From NCBI RefSeq assembly GCF_027579695.1, contig NC_083572.1, positions 10,760,915-10,824,914 on the forward strand: DNA of 64,000 bases. Direction: 5' to 3'. Under the pieces are notes generated by a model. It was not told where the DNA came from. It worked only from the letters and a program-made list of their open reading frames with translations, and searched no databases. Position 1 is the stretch's first letter. Every line of letters begins with the position of its first letter. The position numbers and the translations under genes are program-made. Origin of the DNA: Neoarius graeffei (lineage: Eukaryota; Chordata; Actinopteri; Siluriformes; Ariidae). Shown one piece after another: positions 25,885 to 36,284 of this stretch.

Positions 25885-26514
25885 TCATCTGTTCTTCCGA
25901 GAGCTGGTGTCCATTGTTTGACTGGAGCTTTTGACCCCGAAACCTGCAATCCCTTTCTCCCCATCCCGTCCGTCTGTCTCTTCTGTCCATGGGTTCGAAA
26001 GGTCCTGATGTTGGTCTGTGCTATGAAGGTGCCTTCCGTTTTTATTTCGCGCCAACACATTTCCTTGTTCTAAGCTCCCGGTGCTGTTGCACTTTTTGGC
26101 CAGTGGTGGTGCCAGTGAGCCAGGTGTAAGCAACGAGCTTAAGGAAAGGCTGCTGATAGTCTCTGATAAATGTTCGCTGTTGAACGCTTGACTCGATCCT
26201 CCCCCGATCCCTGTGTCGTCGTCCGAAGGTTCTATGGAGTTCAGCCTGTTGCAGCTGGGGCTGCTATCACAGCTGCTCTGACTCCTCTGACGCCCCCTGG
26301 TGGCCTGGAGGGTGAAGCTGGTTTGGTCAAGGTGCAGCCTCCGGCTGAGAACTGAAGAAGGGAGGGTTTCATCGGGTACAGGGCAAAGCGGAGGCTGAGG
26401 TAAAAACAGGTCTCGATGAGGAGGTACGCTGAAGTTGATACCTTCCTCCAGCATGGTCTGCAGGCTGACTTCGGAGCTTCCCACAGCTAATGATGACTCA
26501 CTGTGGGATGGTGG
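25885..26514 (-). CDS. Host gene, last coding exon (exon 5 of those visible)
   Basis: The exon begins after an acceptor TTATTTCAG|CCACC at phase 0 and runs 209 codons to TGA. It is rich in Ser, Pro and Leu: SHSESSLAVGSSEVSL, QRSQSSCDSSPSCNRL, an acidic IEPSDDDTGIGGG and SETISSLSLSSLL. It ends in a polar tail SSRKNR. It looks disordered and phosphorylatable, as in cytoskeletal or signalling scaffold C-termini. I do not recognise the protein and assign no function. Host origin is argued by phase-compatible upstream exons and lack of any match to the repeats here. Confidence 0.75.
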   Translation of the reverse strand, partial: PPSHSESSLAVGSSEVSLQTMLEEGINFSVPPHRDLFLPQPPLCPVPDETLPSSVLSRRLHLDQTSFTLQATRGRQRSQSSCDSSPSCNRLNSIEPSDDDTGIGGGSSQAFNSEHLSETISSLSLSSLLTPGSLAPPLAKKCNSTGSLEQGNVLARNKNGRHLHSTDQHQDLSNPWTEETDGRDGEKGIAGFGVKSSSQTMDTSSRKNR

Positions 26515-26640
26515 CTGAAATAATAAAAACATCTACAATAAAATAATTTATTTTGATTGATTTATTGCATGTTTTTCCCATAGCTCCAGACTACCAATCA
26601 ATGAATAACATACATACATACATGTAGTTAATTGGCTAAA

Positions 26641-27145
26641 TACACTGTATACCCAAATGTTTGTGGACACCTGACCATCACACCCATATGTGGTTCTTCC
26701 CCAAACTGTTGTGACACAGTTGGAAGCACACACTTGTATAGGATGTCTTTGTATGCTGGAGCATTATGATCTTCCTTCACTGGAACCAAGTGACCCAAAC
26801 CTGTTCCAGCACAACGATGTCCCTTTCTACAAAGCAAGCTCCATGAAGACAAGGCTTGCCAAGGTTGCCCTATGGGGAAGAACATGAAGAGCCTCCACAG
26901 AGCCATGACCTTGCCTTGATGAATTGTAATGCTGACTACAGTATGACCCAGGTCTTTTTGCCAAGCATCAATGTCTGACCTCACTAATGCCCTTGTGGCT
27001 GAATGGCCACACTCCAAAATCTAGTAGAAAGCCTTCTCAGAAGAGTGGAGGTTATTATAACAGCGAATGGGAAACTAAGTCTGGAATGGGATGTTCATAT
27101 CGGTGTGATTTTCAGGTGTCAGCATACTTTTGGCCATATAGTCTA
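26641..27145 (+). mobile_element. Tc1-like relic, short full-length form
   Basis: Left end TACCCAAATGTTTGTGGACA and right end ATACTTTTGGCCATATAG form the inverted repeats. The interior has lost most of the transposase; only FQHNDVPFYKASSMKTRLAK, around the second Asp, is readable. It lies in the last intron of the host gene (26515-27203). Confidence 0.75.
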
Positions 27146-27203
27146 AGACAATTATGATCCCAAAGAGTCAAATGTAGACATCTTAATCTGAAAGAGCTTG
27201 CAC

Positions 27204-27427
27204 CTGTGAGCCCATGACCCTGCTGTTGGCTCCAGGTGACCGAAGCGATGCCCATGAGGCTGGTGAAGTGAGCCTGGATCCGGCTCGTCCTGCCCGTACC
27301 ATACTCGAAGCTAGGCTTCCTTGGGGCACAGCTGTGGCTGGGTGGAAGAACTCTGCAGGGAGATGAAAGAGAGGAGAGGGCGTCCTCCTGTCCCTTCTGC
27401 TGCGACTGCCGCCTCGCTCACCATCTG
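27204..27427 (-). CDS. Host gene, exon 4 of those visible
   Basis: The acceptor is CCCTGCAG|CAGATGG and the donor is CTCACAG|GTGCAAG. The exon is 224 bp, entering with 2 bases that complete the single G left by exon 3 (giving Ala) and leaving at phase 0, exactly what exon 5 needs. It encodes DGERGGSRSRRDRRTPSPLF followed by a Ser/Pro/Ala-rich stretch with SLASSMVRAGRAGSRLTSP. The basic RSRRDRRTPSP segment resembles phosphorylation-prone linker sequence. Its function is unknown. Confidence 0.72.
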
Positions 27428-27972
27428 CTGCAGGGGCGTTCAACAAGGCAGCACATGGAAGAGCATGAAAAGGGCATGAAAAATTTCCAGCTTGATCAGT
27501 GTACAGCTCAATATCAACAATTTCCATGCAACACAACGACTGGTTTACATTACATTACTTTTGGTACATTTTAAAATTGATTTACTGTCATATTAGTATA
27601 CCTTCTACCATTGTATGCACAGATTTAACACAGATGATCAACAGCACATATAAATCAGCTAAACTCAAGCTCACATGGCACACTCACTGAAATTTAAACG
27701 ACCTCAATAAATGAGTTGAATTGACTTTCAATTCCTTTTTTGACTAACAAGATCAACTGTGAGCTACTGCTCACTTACGTATCCTCCAGCTCTCATTTCT
27801 ATCAGAATGCAAGCGATCGAAGGAATAGGACACTTATTATGAATGTTGACTTCAACAAATAATGAACCCTGAAACAAGTAAGTAAAGAGCAGTGTCTCTC
27901 CCCAGGGATTTCAAATAGCATCCTGGTAAACTGTCATTTTGAAATAGCATTTTACTTCTTGAAATCGCGTCA

Positions 27973-28300
27973 AAATCCACGCTATATGTTTCGTAAATAC
28001 ATTCAGTCAGTAAACAGGAAGTCGATGTGGGACAGACCTGAAAACGGTAAACATGGTATAGAACCCTAAGCTGAAGCTCAGTACCGAATATCAAGCAGTT
28101 GTGATTTGTGGTTGCTGAGAAAAGTGTGATGAAAAATTTGTAAATCCACGCTATATGTTTCATAAATGCATTCATTCGGTAAACAGGAAGTCGATGTGGG
28201 ACAGACCTGAAAACGGTACATACGGTACAGAACCCCAAGCTGAAGTTTGGTACCAAGTACCAAGTGGCTATGATTTATGGTTGCTGAGAAAAAGGGTGTT
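27973..28300. repeat. Two-unit tandem repeat, about 170 bp
   Basis: Units starting AATCCACGCTATATGTTTC (27973) and AATCCACGCTATATGTTTC (28143) share GTCGATGTGGGACAGACCTG and AAAACGGTA. The array is followed by CCCCTGCTTCTTCGGAGCAG, which looks like the 3' edge of the same interspersed repeat. It lies in the host intron. Confidence 0.75.
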
Positions 28301-28396
28301 ATGGTATGGACAGACGGAGGTTAAAAAAAAAAAACAGAATCCCGCCCCTGCTTCTTCGGAGCAGAGGTATAATAATAAATATTAATTTGTTTATTT

Positions 28397-28782
28397 GGGC
28401 GGCACGGTGGTGTAGTGGTTAGCGCTGTCGCCTCACAGCAAGAAGGTCCTGGGTTCGAGCCCCGGGGCCGGCGAGGGCCTTTCTGTGCGGAGTTTGCATG
28501 TTCTCCCCGTGTCCGCGTGGGTTTCCTCCGGGTGCTCCGGTTTCCCCCACAGTCCAAAGACATGCAGGTTAGGTTAACTGGTGACTCTAAATTGACCGTA
28601 GGTGTGAATGTGAGTGTGAATGGTTGTCTGTGTCTATGTGTCAGCCCTGTGATGACCTGGCGACTTGTCCAGGGTGTACCCCGCCTTTCGCCCGTAGTCA
28701 GCTGGGATAGGCTCCAGCTTGCCTGCGACCCTGTAGAAGGATAAAGCGGCTAGAGATAATGTGATGTGTGTGTGAATGTGTG
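28397..28782 (+). mobile_element. Main SINE family copy
   Basis: It is flanked by a perfect AATTTGTTTATTT at 28384-28396 and 28783-28795. Both pol III boxes are intact and it has the short 3' variant. The tail has drifted to GATGTGTGTGTGAATGTG. Confidence 0.94.
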
Positions 28783-29383
28783 AATTTGTTTATTTTCTGC
28801 ACAGAAATACATCTCAGGTTGTATTAATTGCAAAAGCAGCTCTGTTTTTTGGGTTCTCCATAGATTTAACTTTTCTGGTGCTCATCTACTTCCTGTCCTC
28901 ATGAGCTTGACCTGTCCATCAAAGCAACACAAAACGTGGACGTGTACAAAACAGAGAAGTGAGTTTGAATACAAGATCTGGAGTTGTATTCAGGAAAAAA
29001 AAAAAAAAGATAAAAACCACACCCTAACGAGCAGACTGAGATGAAACGGGGGGAAAAAATGGCTGTGAGAGAACAAGTGAAAAGAGGACAAGATGTCACT
29101 AAGAAATTAATCACAATCGTAAATGTCTGCTGTTGTGCAGTAAACAGCTCAATCACCTTAATGTTTAATGATGTCAAGATTTTAAGGTATTGGTTCAACT
29201 GTGATGGATTGCGGTGATTGTGTAATGAACAGAATGAGACGTGGGGTTTTAAATATTGTCTAAGCAGCAGGTTACATTTTAGATTTGTCGAAATGCTTCT
29301 CACGATGGCATGTGGGCAGTGCTTTCTGTCTGTTAAAAAAATAATTCAATAATAATGGCTGGCGTTAAGTAGTATATCAGATA

Positions 29384-30983
29384 CAGTGGTGCTTGAAAGT
29401 TTGTGAACCCTTTAGAATTTTCGATATTTCTGCATAAATACGACCTAAAACATCATCAGATTTTCAAACAAGTCCTAAAAGTAGATAAAGAGAACCCAGT
29501 TAAACAAATGAGACAACAATATTATACTTGGTCATTTATTTATTGAGGAAAATGATCCAATATTACATACCTGTGAGTAGCAAAAGTATGTGAACCTCTA
29601 GGGTTAGCAGTTAATTTGAAGGTGAAATTAGAGTCAGGTGTTTTCAATCAGGTGTGAGTGGGCACCCTGTTTTATTTAAAGAACAGGGATCTATCAAAGT
29701 CTGATCTTCACAACACATGCTTGTGGAAGTGTATCATGGCACGGACAAAGGAGATTTCTGAGGACCTCAGAAAAAGCGTTGTTGATGCTCATCAGGCTGC
29801 AAAAGGTTACAAACCATCTCTAAAGAGTTTGGACTCCACCAATCCACAGTCAGACAGATTGTGTACAAATGGAGGAAATTCAAGACCGTTGTTACCCTCC
29901 CCAGGAGTGGTCGACCAACGAAGATCACTCCAAGAGTAAGGTGTGTAATAGTCGGCGAGGTCACAAAGGACCCCAGGGTAACTTCTAAGCAACTGAAGGC
30001 CTCTCTCACATTGGTTAATGTTCATGAGTCCACCATCAGGAGAACACTGAACAACAATGGTGTGCATGGCAGGGTTGCAAGGAGAAAGCCACTGCTCTCC
30101 AAAAAGAACGTTGCTGCTCATCTGCAGTTTGCTAAAGATCCTGTGGACAAGCCAGAAGGCTATTGGAAAAATATTTTGTGGACGGATGAGACCAAAATAG
30201 AACTTTTTGGTATAAATGAGAAGTGTTATGTTTGGAGAAAGGAAAACACTGCATTCCAGCATAAGAACCTCCCATCTGTGAAACATGGTGGTGGTAGTAT
30301 CATGGTTTGGGCCTGTTTTGCTGCATCTGGGCCAGGATGGCTTGCCATCATTGATGGAACAATGAATTCTGAATTATACCAGCGAATTCTAAAGGAAAAT
30401 GTCAGGGCATCTGTCCATGACAAATTAATTTCTTAGTGACATCTTGTCCTCTTTTCAAGAGAAGGTGGGTCATGCAACAAAACAACAACCCTAAACACAC
30501 AAGTCGTTCTACCAAAGAACAGTTAATAAGTTAATGTTTTGGAATGGCCAAGTCAAAGTCCTGACCTTAATCCAATCGAAATGTTATGGAAGGACCTGAA
30601 GCGAGCAGTTCATGTGAGGAAACCCACCAACATCCCAGAGTTGAAGCTGTTCTGTATGGAGGAATGGGCTAAAATTCCTCCAAGCCGGTGTGCAGGACTG
30701 ATCAACAGCTACCGGAAATATTTAGTTGCAGTTATTGCTGCACAAGGGGGTCACACCACATACTGAAAGCAAAGGTTCACATACTTTTGCCACTCACAGA
30801 TATGTAATATTTTATCATTTTCCTCAATAAATAAATAACCAAGTATAATAGTTTTGTCTCATTTGTTTAACTGGGTTCTCTTTATCTACTTTTAGGACTT
30901 GTGTGAAACTCTGATGATGTTTTAGGTCATATTTATGCAGCAATATAGAAAATGCGAAAGGGTTCACAAACTTTCAAGCACAC
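29384..30983 (+). mobile_element. Tc1/mariner transposon, nearly complete
   Basis: The left end CAGTGGTGCTTGAAAGTTTG follows TA at 29382-29383. The right end carries the inverted GGTTCACAAACTTTCAAGCA but lacks a clean CACTG-TA finish. It encodes a transposase at 29736-30766 with few lesions, so it is younger than the Tc1 at 4775. It lies in the host intron between exons 3 and 4. Confidence 0.92.
29736..30766 (+). pseudogene. Tc1 transposase, few lesions, catalytic Asp lost
   Basis: It starts MARTKEISEDLRKSVVDAHQ and ends AAQGGHTTY. The frame slips near 29820, is open for 191 residues (29861-30436) through ILWTDETKIELFG (first Asp present), then meets a TAG at 30434. The motif that should be QDNDPKH reads QQNNNPKH, so the second catalytic Asp is Asn. 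The Glu region [14 protein letters not shown] is intact at 30539-30766. It is inactive on these grounds alone. Confidence 0.9.
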
Positions 30984-30984
30984 A

Positions 30985-31462
30985 CTTGAAAGTCTGTGAT
31001 CCCTTCCATTCAGCTAGCATGATACTGAATGAGTCAAAGATGAGGAGCTGAAAGGAATATATCTGATAGACCATGAAAAAAAAGCTAGCCAGCATTATTA
31101 TTATTATTATTATACATACATATTCCTTTGGGTTGTTCAATGCATCTTTCTCTTTCAAAACTCTCTCAAAATCTTCCGTATTTAGCAAAGCAAAGCTGGC
31201 GGCCATGTTTGTTTACAAATTGTCACAGTCACTCTCTAGCATGGAAGTTTTATGTCTCTGACGTGTGACGTCATGTTGTATTGACAACCATGCAATATCG
31301 TAAACCATATTCAACTCTCATTCTCCATTGGATAGAGTGATGTAATACACATAGGATAAGCGATATGCTAACAATATTGCATGCTATAAAACCAAATGAA
31401 TGAAACCTGCAGGAAGAGAATAGAATACATGTTTTTATTCCATCGAAAAAGTGTCCTTTATC

Positions 31463-31480
<18 letters not shown>
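30985..31480 (-). mobile_element. Crypton/KIAA1958-like element fragment (copy 1)
   Basis: This is homologous along its length to 60966-61320 in the same orientation. Shared blocks include CAATATCGTAAACCATATTC and GATAAGCGATATG. Minus-strand translation from an ATG at 31206 gives MAASFALLNTEDFERVLKEK. From memory, that resembles the start of fish proteins with a Crypton-type tyrosine recombinase (DUF3504). Only promoter-proximal sequence and the first about 30 codons remain. ATT/TTA microsatellites bound it on both sides. Confidence 0.45.
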
Positions 31481-31500
<20 letters not shown>

Positions 31501-32478
31501 CAGATAATACATGGAATAGCACAGACGGATGGTAAGCACAGTCATAAAGGTATGTGAGATAACCCCCCCCCACACACACAGTCAATGTATTATCACACAG
31601 AGTATGTGACACAACCCACTTAGTTACAGTATAACACACGTCATTTGCCGTCAGTGACACAAAACACAACCAATGGCACATACACTGACTATATGGAGTG
31701 TGTCACTGTTGTAACATCAAATGTAGTTAGTGAGTCACCACACATACACATAGTGAGTAGAACTAAAGGCTAATGGCTCCCAAGCTGAGCGACACTAATG
31801 GACAGCCATCGGTAAGTCTAAATCCTGAGCTACAAGTTAAAATCATCCTGAATTATAGACGATCTCATGGCTTTCTCATTAATTACCCATTTTGTAGAGC
31901 TTTGTGACAGAAATGGCCATCCTGACAATTATAAATGAGGCATATCCCACCCACTGACTCGAAATTTGTTCTAATTGCCTCTGCCAACTTTATTGGAGGT
32001 TTTCATTTTCATTTGTTTGTTTGTTCCCAATGTAACTCAAAAATTAATGAACCAATTTAGAAGAAATTTGGAAGAAAGTTGAGCCATGGACCAAGGAACA
32101 ATGGATTAGATTTTGATGCAAATACCGTTCAAAAGTTTGGGGTCACTTTGAAATGTCCTTATTTTTGAAAGAAAAGCACTGTTTTTTTCAATGAAGATCA
32201 CTTTAAACTAATCAGAAATCCACTCTATACATTGCTAATGTGGTAAATGACTATTCTAGCTGCAAATGTCTGGTTTTTGGTGCAATATCTCCATAGGTGT
32301 ATAGAGGCCCATTTCCAGCAACTCTCACTCCAGTGTTCTAATGGTACAATGTGTTTGCTCATTGCCTCAGAAGGCTAATGGATGATTAGAAAACCCTTGT
32401 ACAATCATGTTAGCACAGCTGAAAACAGTTGAGCTCTTTAGAGAAGCTATAAAACTGACCTTCCATTGAGCTGATATA

Positions 32479-33928
32479 GGCTACATCCACACGACAACGG
32501 CAACGAGATGTTATTTAAAAAAATATCGTGTCCAAATGGGCAATAATCAGTAAAATATCAGGTCCATATAGCAACGCAACGCTTGCTGAAAACGATGCAA
32601 TACACATGCCACACCTCTAGGGGCACTGTAAGACGGTCCCTTCGGAGACACCAGAACAATAGAAGTAGTAAGGACGCATGTGCATAAACTATTATGCGCG
32701 AGACTTCATATTAGCCATAAAGTCAGGAAAATCTGTTCGTAAAATTACATTATAATGACCAAATACAATGAAAAGTATTTTTCCAGTCTCACCTGTGAAA
32801 GGTAATCCCATGTGATCTCGTTTGGACGGCAAACCTGTTGGTACAGTTAAACGCAGCTAATCTTTATTCTCCGCTTTGACCTCTCCAATATGGCGGCAAG
32901 GATGACGTATGATTCTATGCGGAAGGCGGCGTCTTTAATGGTCCGGAATAAATTGAATACTACATGTTGATGGATTAATTTGTTGTTTCTCACCTGTGAA
33001 AGGTAATCCCATGTGATCTCGTTTGGACGGTAAACCTGTTGGTACAGTTAAAGGCAGCACATGAATCTTTATTCTCCGCTTTGACCTATCCAATATGGCG
33101 GCAAGGATGACGTACGATTCTACGCGGAAGGCGGCGTCTTTAATGGTCCGGAATAAATTGAATGCTACACTATTACACGTTGATGGATTAATTTGCTCCT
33201 CTACGCCCTTTTTGAGGAATGTATTGTCGGACTTAAATCAACATCTGAAGAGGTGAGATCGCTCCTTTTTTTCCCGTATTTTTGCTGGCGGGATTGACTC
33301 TGCCCTAAGGGCAGAGTCTCTCTCTCTCTCTCTCTCTCTCACTTTGCACCATTACACAATAAATATTCACAGTGAAAATATTTTGTAAGCGCGTTTCATG
33401 AACCAAGTTATAGGATTTGTTGACAACTCGCATCGCATCGCAATGAGAAGATCATTGGCACTAATGGTGTTAAGAATCAGACCATTTCATAAATGAATAT
33501 TTTGCTGTAGAGCTGCAGTGTTTGTACAATTGCATGTTTTTGCTTCACTATTACTGTCACTATTCTGCTTCTTACATTACTACTGTGAACTAACACTGAA
33601 CATAATAATAATAATAATAATAATATCCAAGCTCGTGTTTCACTCTCACTAATGCTCTGTAAGGCTTTTTCCTGGTGATATTCGTTACACTTCTACCCGG
33701 CGTGAAGCACTCACAGTCATGTGGTTGTGACGTCATCGTAAACAAATCCATTCTACTCATCCAGACGACTTTACAACGGCAACGTTGCCAGATCTTTCCA
33801 CTCTGGAACCCGTTCTCAAAAAGATTGCGTTTTGGGCATCCAAAACGCCGGTGCCGTGTGGACGCCAGGCCTAAACGATAAGCAATTGTATCGGAGTCAC
33901 CTGAATCCATTGCCGTGTGGACAGGGCC
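32479..33928 (+). mobile_element. Harbinger-like non-autonomous transposon (copy 1)
   Basis: The ends are GGCTACATCCACACGACAAC and, inverted, GGCCCTGTCCACACGGCAAT. It is homologous in opposite orientation to 58485-59441. Both copies contain a CT/GA microsatellite at the same internal site (33319-33340 here). It carries an internal 201-bp duplication not present in the other copy. Its flanking trinucleotides (ATA, TGA) do not match, so the PIF/Harbinger call rests on the TTA duplication of copy 2. Confidence 0.65.
32787..33195 (+). repeat. Direct tandem duplication, 201-bp unit
   Basis: TCTCACCTGTGAAAGGTAAT begins at 32787 and again at 32988. The units share CCAATATGGCGGCAAGGATG and GTCTTTAATGGTCCGGAATA with only scattered differences. 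The duplication lies inside the Harbinger-like element. Confidence 0.9.
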
Positions 33929-34102
33929 TGAGTTTCTGGAGCATCACATTTGTGGGGTCGATTAAATGCTCAAAATGGCCAGAAAAACGTTTTGACTATA
34001 TTTTCTATTCATTTTACAACTTATGGTGGCAAATAAAAGTGTGACTTTTCATGGAAAACACAAAATTGTCTGGGTGACCCCAAACTTTTGAACGGTAGTG
34101 TA

Positions 34103-34640
34103 TATGGATTCAGAATCCAGATATATGTATGCGGATCCAAGATTTTTTTGTCTCTTCCCAACGTAACTCAAAAAGTAGTGAACAGATTTTGATGGAATTT
34201 GAAGGAAAGGTGACATATTGGCCAAGGAACAATGGATTAGATTTTGATGCAAATCTGGATATGTATATGGATTCAGGATCCAGATATGTATGCGGATCCA
34301 AGATTTTTTTGTCTCTTCCCAACGTAACTCAAAAAGTAGTGAACGGATTTTGATGAAATTTGGAGGAAACATGACCCATTTGCCAAGGAACAATGGCTTA
34401 GATTTTGATGCAAATCTGGATATGTATATGGATTCAGGATCCAGATATGTTTGCAGATCCAAGATTTTTTTTTTGTCTTTTTCCAATGTAACTCACAAAG
34501 TAGTGAACGGATTTTGATGCAATTTGGAGGAAAGGTGACCCATGGGCCAAGGAACAATTGAATAGATTTTGATGCAAATCCAGATTTGTATGTAAACATA
34601 GTAAACATCTTGATATTCTAATATGTGGCTTGGTGGAGGT
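34103..34640. repeat. 161-bp tandem repeat, just over three units
   Basis: GGATCCAAGATTTTTTTGTC recurs at 34133 and 34294, with a slightly changed third copy near 34453. Each unit also carries AACGTAACTCAAAAAGTAGT and GATTTTGATGCAAATCTGGA. The array ends in GGCTTGGTGGAGGTACAGTA, the same edge as the repeat hosting the Tc1 at 4775. Overlapping open frames here are repeat translations. Confidence 0.9.
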
Positions 34641-35129
34641 ACAGTATGCATCCTCCTGCTATTATGTCAGCTGTGTCTCTATTCACCTCATTATGCGAGT
34701 GCAAGTATATTTAATGCCATGACTTTCTGCATAACTAATCACCTCTCGTGCATGAATAAGCATCAGTCTTAGGTTCTTATTTTTTTAACACTTCACAAGA
34801 TCACCATTACAACAACACAGTAGTGCATTCACATCATGTCAGAATTAATTAATGTTAATTACAAGCTGCAGGCTTGTAAAAAGCCTTTACGACATCACTG
34901 AGTTCAAAGTCAACAGGTAGAATGTGAAATTTGCTAAAAGCTTCTACTTGGCAGCATTTTAAATAAACACGCCTGAAAAAATTGGCAGCGAGTTCCACAG
35001 TTAAAGTAGTTAGGCCTGTAAAACATTCCCATTTTTCATGTACAATCACGGAATGCATAAATAACTTGAGATGCATTTCTCAAAAAAAAAAAAAAAGCAC
35101 AACAGTGTCGTTACTAGATATGACACTTG

Positions 35130-35215
35130 TGATGATTGTTAGGTTGTGGTTGGGTGGTTACAATGGTGTTGCCAGGTGGTTGCTTACTAGGTGGTTGCTC
35201 GGGTGTTCGTATGGC
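35130..35215 (+). repeat. Degenerate GGTGGTTGCT minisatellite
   Basis: About seven imperfect copies of a 10-13 bp G/T-rich unit occur, such as GGTTGGGTGGTTAC and CAGGTGGTTGCTTAC. Confidence 0.6.
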
Positions 35216-35466
35216 ATTCCTAATAAAGTAGAAAGTTCAATTCCAAGGAGATATTAATGTTTATTTAGTATTTATGGAAGAGGAATGTGGGAACAGCTTT
35301 CAGGGCAGATCACTGTGCAGTTTCTTGGTAATAAGCTGCATTTTTACTTGATTTTTCCAATAACAACACACCCTAACTTTCTGGTTACCAGCACAGATGC
35401 TTAACCACTCAGCCTCTACAGCCCTGAATGGCAAGATTTCCATGAATGGTTCAATTAACACCCACA

Positions 35467-35630
35467 TACACTACATGACCAAAATGTTTTGGACACCTGA
35501 TGAACAAACCCTTATGTGATTCTTGCCCAAACCTTTTGAAGCACAAAATTGTATAAACTGACTTTGTATGCTGTAGCATTTCAATTTCCATCCACAGGAA
35601 TTAAGGGGCACTGGAAATGGGCCTTCCAAG
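35467..35630 (+). mobile_element. Tc1-like relic, left part only
   Basis: CATGACCAAAATGTTTTGGA followed by CACCTGATGAACAAACCC matches the left end of the relics at 6905 and 26641. It ends near AATTAAGGGGCACTGG. Confidence 0.65.
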
Positions 35631-36284
35631 TGAGTACAAAGACGTTTAAAAGCTAAAAAACTTTGTTGATATCAGTCGGATTTCCAACTTTCAGAAATAT
35701 AGACAGCTACTGCATTAGTATTCAAGATGTCAAACTTAATATAGGCCAAAAGAAGACATAGTGTACATTTAAAAGACAAACCAAACCAAAATAGACCAAT
35801 TACATATACAATATAAGATTAAAATATGAATCAATTAATTTAAGTCAGACCAGACTGGCACAGTAATGGACATCATGGAGGTCTCTGATGAGTCAGCACT
35901 TTGTGGATTTTGTGGATCAAGGATATTCAAATTCGCTCTCAGAAGACTCAGATAGTCCAGTATAGATTCAGCTCATCATGGTATATTTTTGAAGGGATAT
36001 GATTAGAGGTTTTATTAAAATTGGATCTAAACTCTGACAGATCTTTGCATTTCCAGCCAGGGGTGCCATTAGTGACTTTGTTGCTTAATTTGGTGACCTT
36101 TTGACCCCTTGAGTGTCTTTATTTGTTTTAAAAATGTCTCTGGGCACATCTAAACACTTCCTGAGCAGATGTTAGTTACTGTCCTAAACTCGCTATGGCT
36201 CTCCAGCTGCTGGCTCTATGATTTGGTCAAATCATCACATGTGTGAAGGCTAACTGAGTTCACTTTGTGCAAGCGAACATTCCC

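Larger units (their letters stand above)
32125..34100. mobile_element. TA-flanked non-autonomous DNA transposon, split
   Basis: CCGTTCAAAAGTTTGGGGTC at the left matches the inverted GACCCCAAACTTTTGAACGG at the right. TA follows the right end (34101-34102) and precedes the left end (32123-32124). Without the Harbinger-like insertion (32479-33928) the element is about 525 bp with no transposase, so it is a MITE-like derivative of Tc1/mariner. It lies inside the older repeat whose pieces flank it at 31975-32123 and 34103-34640. Confidence 0.8.

Noticed and set aside
27852-28256. A 134-codon minus-strand frame with an internal repeat (FQVCPTSTSCL)
   Set aside because: It is the translation of the two-unit 170-bp tandem repeat, not an exon.
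34049-34608. Overlapping minus-strand frames with the repeated peptide LDPESIYISRFASKS
   Set aside because: They are translations of the 161-bp tandem repeat; the peptide period equals the DNA period.
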